A stretch of 11,528 bases of DNA from BS750m-G62 sp046483505 (GTDB lineage Bacteria; Planctomycetota; Phycisphaerae; FEN-1346). The notes beneath the pieces were generated by a model that was not told the origin of the DNA, ran no database searches, and saw only the letters and a program-made list of their open reading frames with translations. Where the stretch lies: the NCBI GenBank assembly GCA_046483505.1, contig JAWODB010000058.1, forward strand, positions 1 to 11,528, read 5' to 3'. Position numbers and translations under genes: made by a program. The first letter of the stretch is position 1; every line of letters begins with the position of its first letter. Below, one piece after another: positions 6,607-11,528 of this stretch.

Positions 6607-6873
6607 GTGGATTTCCGATGGAACGATTGGAACGTCGAGAAGGTCGAGCAGCACGGCCTCGCGCCAGAAGACGCCGAACGCGCCGTCGCCGGCGCCCCGG
6701 CAGGCTATCCGCTGTACCGGGGCGACGGCAAGTACCTGGTCTGGGGCCGGGGCAAAGGTGGCCTGCTGATCCAGGTGGTGTTCGTTCTTGACGACGATGG
6801 CACGGTCTTCGTCATCCATGCCCGCCGTCTCACGCAGCGCGAGAAGCGCCGGTACCGGAAACACGAGCGATGA
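6607..6873 (+). CDS. BrnT-like type II toxin
   Basis: This encodes an 88-residue protein with the layout of the BrnT toxin family, RNase-like proteins that block translation when free of their antitoxin. Visible family features are an N-terminal F-x-W-x-x-x-N-x-x-K-x-x-x-H-G pattern (residues 3-17, here FRWNDWNVEKVEQHG) followed by an acidic helix (LAPEDAERAV). A central strand region has YLVWGRGKGGLLIQVVFVLDDDGTVFVI (43-70), and the basic C-terminal motif HARRLTQREKRRY (71-83) ends it. Length fits the family (about 85-100). The start is GTG at 6607 with GAGG 7 bases upstream; the first residues after it match the family start. The stop overlaps the next start as ATGA (6870-6873), so the two genes are translationally coupled. 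In most BrnTA loci the toxin also comes first. Activity has not been shown; RNase function is from the family. Confidence 0.75.
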   Translation: MDFRWNDWNVEKVEQHGLAPEDAERAVAGAPAGYPLYRGDGKYLVWGRGKGGLLIQVVFVLDDDGTVFVIHARRLTQREKRRYRKHER

Positions 6874-7403
6874 CGAAACGGAACAGAACCCACGCGGCGA
6901 TGATGGACGCCCTCGCCGAACGGTTGACGAAGGCGAAGGCGCTGGGCCCGTCCGTCTCGCGCGACGCCCTTCGCCGGGCGCTGGCCATGTCGCCGCCGCC
7001 GGACCTGCTGCTCCTCTGGTTGAAGCACGGGGCGGGGCTGGATGACCGCGGCATCGCCGACAGACTCGGCCTGCCGCAGAAGGACGTGGCCCGGAGTGCG
7101 GACGATGCGCTCGAACGGGTGCGACAGGAAGCGGCCGGCCCGGCGCCGGATGCGTTCGACGAGGAGTTCGTCGCCGACACGTTCGGTCCCATGCCGCCCG
7201 AGGCCAGGACCAAGTGGCGGAAGGCCAAACGGAAACCCGGCCGGCCGAAGGTCGGGAAAGGTGCCACCGTCATCTCGGTGAGCATCGAACGGGAGTTGCT
7301 GGCCCGTTCCGACGCCCTGGCCGACCGGCTCGGCGTGGCCCGTTCCGCCCTCATCGCTCACAGCCTGAAGGAGCTGCTCGCCGAGGCGGGCAAGACGTCA
7401 TAA
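6870..7403 (+). CDS. BrnA-like antitoxin with N-terminal HTH extension
   Basis: This encodes a 177-residue partner of the BrnT-like toxin. Residues 131-172 form a ribbon-helix-helix domain: strand TVISVSIERELL, then helices SDALADRLG and RSALIAHSLKELL. Residues 96-127 (DEEFVADTFGPMPPEARTKW, then RKPGRPK) match the linker region of BrnA antitoxins, which wraps the toxin. Unlike BrnA, usually near 80-100 residues, this one has about 90 extra N-terminal residues. Residues 44-87 read like sigma factor region 4: PDLLLLWLKHGAGLDDRGIADRLGLP, then a recognition helix and ALERVRQE. The protein would thus have two DNA-binding modules, one of each fold. The start at 6870 overlaps the toxin stop by 4 bp. 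The expected role is to neutralise the toxin and repress the promoter at 6563-6596. The sigma-4 resemblance is my reading of the pattern; another HTH type is possible. Confidence 0.7.
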   Translation: MTKRNRTHAAMMDALAERLTKAKALGPSVSRDALRRALAMSPPPDLLLLWLKHGAGLDDRGIADRLGLPQKDVARSADDALERVRQEAAGPAPDAFDEEFVADTFGPMPPEARTKWRKAKRKPGRPKVGKGATVISVSIERELLARSDALADRLGVARSALIAHSLKELLAEAGKTS

Positions 7404-7522
7404 CGGCCCGCGGCTTCGCCCGGCCGGGCAAGGCATGCCCTGAGCGGAGTCGAACGGGCCGGCCGGGCCACACAGTAGACCGGCCGTGGCACATCCCTTC
7501 CGAAATGCGTCGGCCCGGACAC
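7404..7522. other. Convergent intergenic region with a dispersed-repeat copy
   Basis: This lies between the antitoxin and the end of PBP2, which are transcribed toward each other. Bases 7430-7457 hold CCTGAGCGGAGTCGAACGGG, a member of the same repeat style as 5958-5989, with GGCCGGCCGGG-type runs on both sides. No clear T-tailed terminator is seen for either gene. Confidence 0.45.
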
Positions 7523-9532
7523 TCAGCCGACGGGCTCGATCTTCTTCGGCTTGTCCTTACGCGGCTCCGATCCCCCGGACTCCTTCTTCTCGGCAGCGCC
7601 GGGCGCGGGCGGCGCCGGATCGGTGTCGGTCGCCGGCTTCGGCGGGTCGAGGTACCCGTGCGCCTTGCAGGCGAGGACGAGGTCGCGGGCGATGGGGCCG
7701 GCCGTCTCGCCGCCGTGCCCGCCGTGCTCGACGGTGACGGCGAAGGCGACGCGCGGGGCGTCGGCGGGGGCGAAGCCGGCGAACCAGGCGTGGTCGTCGC
7801 CGCGGCCGGCCTGGGCGGTGCCGGTCTTGCCGGCGATGCGGACCTCGGGCGTCCGGACGTGGCGGTAGCCCGTGCCGCCGGGCTCGTTGACGACGGCGGT
7901 GAAGGCGTCGCGGAGGACGCGCATGTGGGCGGGGTCCACGTCGAGGCCCGGGCGCGGGGTGCCCGGGTCGGGCGCCTTCTCGCGGATGAGGCGCAGGGGC
8001 GGCATGCGGCCGCCGGTCGCCACCAGGCCGTACAACTGGGCGGCCTGGAGCGGCGTGACGAGCAGTTCGCCCTGGCCGACGGCGAGGTTCCGGGGGTCGC
8101 GGACGTCGAGGCGTCCGGCGGCCTCGCCGGGCAGGCCGATGCCGGCCTCGCGCCCGAGTCCCAGGCGCCGGGCCCAGGCGACGAGGAGGTCGCGTCCGCG
8201 GCGAAGGTCGAACCGCCCGCCGAGGGCCGACAGCCGCATCGCCACCCGATAGAAATATACGTTACACGATTTCTGGATGGCCGTCCGAAGCGGAATCGTC
8301 CCGTGCCCGTACCCGTGGTTCAGGAAGATGTGGCAGCGGAAGCGGTCGGGCCGGGCGGGGTCGAGGACGCCGTCGCACGTCAGGAAGGTGCGCGGCGTGA
8401 TGGCGCCCTCGTGGAGGGCGGCGGTGGCGGTGACGGCCTTGAAGACGGAGCCGAGGGGATACTGGCCGGCGATGGCCCGGTGGACGAGCGGGTCGTCCGT
8501 CCGCCGCACGAGGTCCGGGTAATCCACGCCGAAGTGGCGGACGTCGTACCGCGGGGCCGAGGCCAGGACGAGCACCTCGCCGGTCGCGCAGTCGAGGACG
8601 ACGGCGGCGCCGACGACGCGGCCGCTGGGCCCCCGGTCGAGGAGGTCCTCGGCGTCGCTCTGGAGGGCGATGTCGAGGGTCAGATGGACGTCGCGGCCGG
8701 GCACGGGGTCGACGTTCTCCAGGTACGCCCCGTCGATGGCCTTCTGGTAGATGCCGCGGCTGCCGCGGAGGAGGTCCTCGCAGGCCCGTTCGACGCCGGC
8801 GCGGCCGACGTGGTCGCCGGGCCAGTAGCGCTTGAGGTGCCCTTCGGGGTACGGCCGGTTGAGACCGCCCGCGAGTTCCTCGGCGGTGACCTCGCCCATG
8901 CGTCCGACGACGTGGGGGGCCACGTCGCCGAGGGGGTACTCGCGCCGGCGCGTCGGCTGGAGGACGAGGCCGGGGAACCGCTCGGGCCGGCTCTTGACGA
9001 CGCCGACGGTCCGCAGGTCGACGTCGTAGACGATGGAGTGGGCGATGCTGCCGCGAGAGAAATAGGTTTCCTCGGCCACGCGGATGCGGCGGCCGTGGAG
9101 GTCGCGGACGGTGCGGCGGATGACGTCGACGCGGCGTCGGATGACCTCGCAGCGGCGGGCGAGTTCCTCCGGCGGGATGCCGGTCAGCCGCAAGAGTTCG
9201 TCCCACATGCGGTCGATGCGGGCCCGGACGTCCTCGGCCTCGCAGTCCCAGCGTCGGGCCAGGCGGGCCACGAAGCCGGGGTCCATCTCGATGAACGGGA
9301 AGTAGACGGCCACGTCGAACGCCCCGGTGTCGCGGGCCAGGGCCGCGCCGTTGCGGTCGTAGATCGTGCCGCGGATCGTCGGGCGGTAGTGCGGCCGGTG
9401 GCGGAGACGGCGCTGGGCCTCCTGGCGGTACCGGGCACCCTCCAGGACCTGGATGCGCACCAGGCTCACCAGGACCAGCGCGAGGCCGAGGCCGAGGACG
9501 AGGAGGACGAGTTTCAGGCGCGTGGCGTACAT
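7523..9532 (-). CDS. mrdA: Penicillin-binding protein 2, elongation transpeptidase
   Basis: This encodes a class B penicillin-binding protein of 669 residues that crosslinks peptidoglycan during cell elongation. It is anchored in the inner membrane by residues 7-27 and acts in the periplasm. Then follow a pedestal domain (about 45-280, with RGTIYDRNG at 54-62) and the transpeptidase domain (about 300-625). All three active-site motifs are present: Ser362-x-x-Lys365 (PLGSVFK), Ser422-Cys-Asn424 and Lys569-Thr-Gly571. Cys386, Asp387, Cys400 and His401 lie shortly after the catalytic serine, where E. coli PBP2 has a zinc site; a metal site here is possible but unproven. Residues 632-669 form a Pro-, Lys- and Glu-rich tail that is not part of the enzyme fold. 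The ATG at 9532 places the membrane helix at the N-terminus; it has no strong ribosome-binding sequence. It follows mreD by 55 bases on the same strand. RodA, its usual partner, is not encoded downstream here. Confidence 0.92.
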   Translation of the reverse strand: MYATRLKLVLLVLGLGLALVLVSLVRIQVLEGARYRQEAQRRLRHRPHYRPTIRGTIYDRNGAALARDTGAFDVAVYFPFIEMDPGFVARLARRWDCEAEDVRARIDRMWDELLRLTGIPPEELARRCEVIRRRVDVIRRTVRDLHGRRIRVAEETYFSRGSIAHSIVYDVDLRTVGVVKSRPERFPGLVLQPTRRREYPLGDVAPHVVGRMGEVTAEELAGGLNRPYPEGHLKRYWPGDHVGRAGVERACEDLLRGSRGIYQKAIDGAYLENVDPVPGRDVHLTLDIALQSDAEDLLDRGPSGRVVGAAVVLDCATGEVLVLASAPRYDVRHFGVDYPDLVRRTDDPLVHRAIAGQYPLGSVFKAVTATAALHEGAITPRTFLTCDGVLDPARPDRFRCHIFLNHGYGHGTIPLRTAIQKSCNVYFYRVAMRLSALGGRFDLRRGRDLLVAWARRLGLGREAGIGLPGEAAGRLDVRDPRNLAVGQGELLVTPLQAAQLYGLVATGGRMPPLRLIREKAPDPGTPRPGLDVDPAHMRVLRDAFTAVVNEPGGTGYRHVRTPEVRIAGKTGTAQAGRGDDHAWFAGFAPADAPRVAFAVTVEHGGHGGETAGPIARDLVLACKAHGYLDPPKPATDTDPAPPAPGAAEKKESGGSEPRKDKPKKIEPVG

Positions 9533-9587
9533 GGGACCGGTTGCATCGTACTCCGCGGCGGGCCGGGAATCAACCGGGCGAGGGAGG

Positions 9588-10115
9588 TCAGATCTCGCCC
9601 GGCTCGACGGTCACGCCCAGCGGGCCGCGCAGCCGCAGCAGTCCCCAGATGACGTACGGCGCCAGGACGCCGGAGTAGACGGCGTCGAGGGCGGCCTCCT
9701 CCAGCGACCGGAGCGGCGCCACGGGCCCGCCGCCCAGGTACCGGGCCGCCATGTATCCCGCGGCATGCACCACGAGCACCACGCCGAACGCGACGACGGA
9801 CTGGGTCATGATCCACCGGCGGTTCAGCACGCCGCGCACCGTCGACAGGCCCGTCAGGACGGCCGTGAAGAGAAGCGCGTGGATGCCCAGGCGGCCGGTG
9901 ACGGCGGCCAGGTCCAGGGCCAGCCCGAAACAGCAGGCGGCGGGGAAGGTCTGGCGCGGCTCGAAGTACAGGGCCACGAACACGCCCACCAACAGGACCA
10001 GGTCCGGCCGGACCCAATGCCCGTGCACCGGCACCGCCAGGGCCCCGGGAACGAACAGGGTCACCTGGGCGACGAGCAGGACGTACGCCAGGATGGCCAG
10101 CAGGAGCCAACGCAC
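9588..10115 (-). CDS. mreD: Rod shape-determining protein MreD
   Basis: This encodes a 175-residue inner-membrane protein. Its hydrophobic segments are roughly at residues 3-25, 37-52, 58-95 (two helices), 104-127 and 142-160, the usual MreD pattern. Family length is about 160-180. MreD partners MreC and PBP2 in the elongation complex. The sequence itself is poorly conserved in this family, so the call rests on topology, size and position between mreC and PBP2. The start is GTG at 10115, supported by AAGGA about 6 bases upstream. A 155-base gap with two hairpins separates it from mreC. Confidence 0.85.
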   Translation of the reverse strand: MRWLLLAILAYVLLVAQVTLFVPGALAVPVHGHWVRPDLVLLVGVFVALYFEPRQTFPAACCFGLALDLAAVTGRLGIHALLFTAVLTGLSTVRGVLNRRWIMTQSVVAFGVVLVVHAAGYMAARYLGGGPVAPLRSLEEAALDAVYSGVLAPYVIWGLLRLRGPLGVTVEPGEI

Positions 10116-10166
10116 GGGGGTTCCTTGCAGGGGCGCGGCGGCCCGGCCTCACGCAAGCGCATCGAG

Positions 10167-10250
10167 CCCGGTGCGGAAGCACCGGGTCATCCGCGTCGGC
10201 CATGGCACGTGCCGCGCCGGATGAAGATAACCCGCCGCTCCCGCGGCGGG
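10167..10250. other. Two perfect hairpins in the mreC-mreD gap
   Basis: The 155-base gap between mreC and mreD contains 10167-10174 with 10179-10186 (8 bp, GGAA loop) and 10231-10238 with 10243-10250 (8 bp, 4-base loop). In the operon direction the second is followed by a weakly T-rich stretch (TTATCTTCATC), not a clean T run. It could act as an attenuator or an mRNA-stability element that lowers mreD and PBP2 output relative to mreC; this is inference. Confidence 0.5.
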
Positions 10251-10270
10251 CTCGGGGCGCCGGCGCCAGG

Positions 10271-11209
10271 CTATCGCTCGGGCGGGCTGCTGCGCGAGAG
10301 GACGTAGACCTCGCGGGCCTCGTGCGGCCGAGCGCGCGGCTCGACGGCGAGGGAGTAGAACAGGGAGGTCGGCTCCAGGTCGCACCGGGCCACGCGGCCG
10401 ACGACCAGGTACGCCGGCAGGGCCGCCTCCGGCGAGGCGCTCGTCACGACGAAGTCGCCGGGGACGACGTCGGCCGTCCGCGACACGCCCTCGACCGTCA
10501 CGGTCTTGCCGTCGCCCGTGCCGTGGGCCACGCCCTGGGGGCCGGGCCGCCAGGTGCCGTCGCGGCGGGTGACGAGTTGGACCATGAGGCTCGTCTCGGG
10601 GTCCGTCAGGAGGCGGACGCTGCTGGTCATGGGCCCGACCTCGTCGACGATGCCGAGGAGTCCGGCGGCGGTCAGGATCGGCTCGCCGCGCATGATCGCC
10701 TCGCGGGCCCCGCGGTCGAGGCGGGCGTCGAAGACGGCGCCGCCGGCGCCGACGCCGGACTGGAACCCCTTCGAGAGGAGGGCCTCGGTGCGGCCGGCGG
10801 TGATTTCGGGCGCGATGACGCGGGCGGGGACGAGACGGCACGGCAGGCCGTCGAGGGAAGCGCGAATCCGCGCCAGGTCCCGGACGCGGCGGTCGTAGTC
10901 GCCGAGACGGGCGGTGGCCTCGGCCAGGGCGTTCTGGAGCCGCTCGAGGCGGCGTTCCAGGTCGCGGGGCACGGCTGGACGTGCCCGGGCGGGCACGGAG
11001 GGTTGGGCGCTTAAGTCGAGCGCCCAGCCGGCCGTCAGGTCATCGAGGGGACGGAAGAGGGGGGCGGCCCAGACGCGGGCGCGGTCCGTCACGGACTGCG
11101 GGGCCAGGAGCAGCAGGAACGCCACGACCGGCAGGGCCGCCGTCGCGAGGGGCGCAGCCACCCGCCGGAGGTGCGGGCCGCGTCGGGGTGCACGGGTTCG
11201 GCGCGCCAT
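10271..11209 (-). CDS. mreC: Rod shape-determining protein MreC
   Basis: This encodes a 312-residue scaffold protein of the elongation complex. A basic N-terminus (MARRTRAPRR) is followed by one membrane helix (about 18-37), a coiled coil (about 82-118) rich in Leu, Arg and Glu, and a periplasmic beta domain (about 125-305). Typical MreC sequence is seen at GLLGIVDEVGPMTSSVRLLTDPE (183-205) and VVPGDFVVTSASPEAALPAYLVVGRV (248-273). MreC bridges cytoplasmic MreB to PBP2 and activates it. The ATG at 11209 is chosen because GGGGAAA lies just upstream and it lies about 60 bases after the predicted transcription start. A further in-frame start at 11287 would lie upstream of the promoter and is rejected. 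It heads the mreC-mreD-PBP2 operon; mreB is not seen in the window. Confidence 0.93.
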   Translation of the reverse strand: MARRTRAPRRGPHLRRVAAPLATAALPVVAFLLLLAPQSVTDRARVWAAPLFRPLDDLTAGWALDLSAQPSVPARARPAVPRDLERRLERLQNALAEATARLGDYDRRVRDLARIRASLDGLPCRLVPARVIAPEITAGRTEALLSKGFQSGVGAGGAVFDARLDRGAREAIMRGEPILTAAGLLGIVDEVGPMTSSVRLLTDPETSLMVQLVTRRDGTWRPGPQGVAHGTGDGKTVTVEGVSRTADVVPGDFVVTSASPEAALPAYLVVGRVARCDLEPTSLFYSLAVEPRARPHEAREVYVLSRSSPPER

Positions 11210-11275
11210 GGTTTCCCCACGAAATCGACCGGCGACGGGGCGGGTCCAACCCAACGCCAAAGGCACTGCACGTTT

Positions 11276-11304
11276 AAGATACCCCAACCACGGGTCTCAA
11301 GCAA
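11276..11304 (-). promoter_or_regulatory. Sigma70-type promoter for mreC-mreD-PBP2
   Basis: On the minus strand TTGCTT (11299-11304) and TATCTT (11276-11281) are 17 bases apart. Transcription would start near 11269, giving a leader of about 60 nt ahead of the mreC ATG. This suggests the operon can be transcribed on its own. Confidence 0.6.
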
Positions 11305-11327
11305 CCGAAAAGCGGGCGGACGGGCAG

Positions 11328-11366
11328 AAAAACGTGAGCATCGTCCCAAAGGTGGGGGGACGATGC
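11328..11366 (-). terminator. Intrinsic terminator-like hairpin
   Basis: A perfect 10-bp stem (11338-11347 with 11357-11366) with a 9-base loop is followed on the minus strand by TCACG and five T residues (11328-11332). It would end transcripts coming from the right, just upstream of the mreC promoter. The gene it would serve lies outside the window. Confidence 0.55.
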
Positions 11367-11378
11367 GAGGATAGGAGG

Positions 11379-11528
11379 GCCTCGGCCTCGGCTCCGAGGC
11401 TGCCAGGGGACGCCCCTTTCGCCCCGTCGCCTCGGCGTCGGCCCGGAGCCCTGGCGGGCGTCGGGGGAGGCCGACGCCGACGCGACGGGGCTCCAGGGGC
11501 TTGCGGGGGCGTGTGGATGAGACAGTCC
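11379..11528. repeat. GC-rich block with 23-bp inverted repeat
   Basis: Bases 11421-11443 and 11469-11491 are inverted copies matching at 22 of 23 positions with a 25-base loop. Before them lies a 7-bp hairpin (11385-11391 with 11394-11400). The words CCTCGGC...CCAGGG occur twice as an imperfect direct repeat (from about 11380 and 11430). No reading frame here has coding character. This could be a palindromic intergenic repeat or part of a structured RNA that continues beyond the edge. Confidence 0.55.

Noticed and set aside
7214..9652. Plus-strand open frame of about 810 codons opposite PBP2
   Set aside because: The minus strand carries all PBP2 active-site motifs. This frame overlaps the antitoxin gene out of frame and has low-complexity Ala/Gly/Val/Asp content.

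Overview
The window is GC-rich DNA with strong G/C bias at third codon positions and long shadow frames opposite every large gene. The gene set is a large secreted heparinase-like protein, the LL-diaminopimelate aminotransferase route to lysine and cell wall, folK, and an mreC-mreD-PBP2 cluster, with structured repeats between genes. This suits a Gram-negative environmental bacterium, possibly a planctomycete or related PVC-group lineage. That placement is inference; no marker gene here settles it.

Layout: at the left edge lies a tRNA-Asn(GUU) gene on the minus strand with encoded CCA, about 170 nt downstream of a clear sigma70-type promoter. Next is a minus-strand gene (548-3691) for an exported protein of about 1047 residues with a heparinase II/III-like C-terminal region. 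Bases 3692-4758 have no convincing gene. They hold a 14-bp terminal-inverted-repeat element, a nested hairpin set, an AT-shifted structured stretch and a repeat-dense block, and end in a promoter for dapL.

On the plus strand follow dapL (4759-5922), a 100-bp imperfect inverted repeat, and folK (6099-6566). A two-gene cassette then starts right at the end of folK. A small BrnT-like toxin (GTG start) overlaps by 4 bp a 177-residue antitoxin-like protein. That protein joins a sigma-region-4-like helix-turn-helix to a BrnA-like linker and ribbon-helix-helix domain. The cassette appears to have its own promoter and an inverted-repeat operator candidate over the -10 box. It is the most unusual coding feature in the window.

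The right part is a minus-strand cell-elongation operon transcribed toward the cassette: mreC (11209-10271), mreD (10115-9588) and PBP2 (9532-7523), with a candidate promoter at 11276-11304. Neither mreB nor rodA is visible, and rodA is not directly downstream of PBP2. The right edge (11328-11528) has no gene and holds a terminator-like hairpin and a 23-bp inverted repeat.

Together the conserved genes serve envelope growth: DapL makes the diaminopimelate used in peptidoglycan, while MreC, MreD and PBP2 direct and carry out lateral wall synthesis. folK belongs to folate synthesis. The toxin-antitoxin cassette is accessory.
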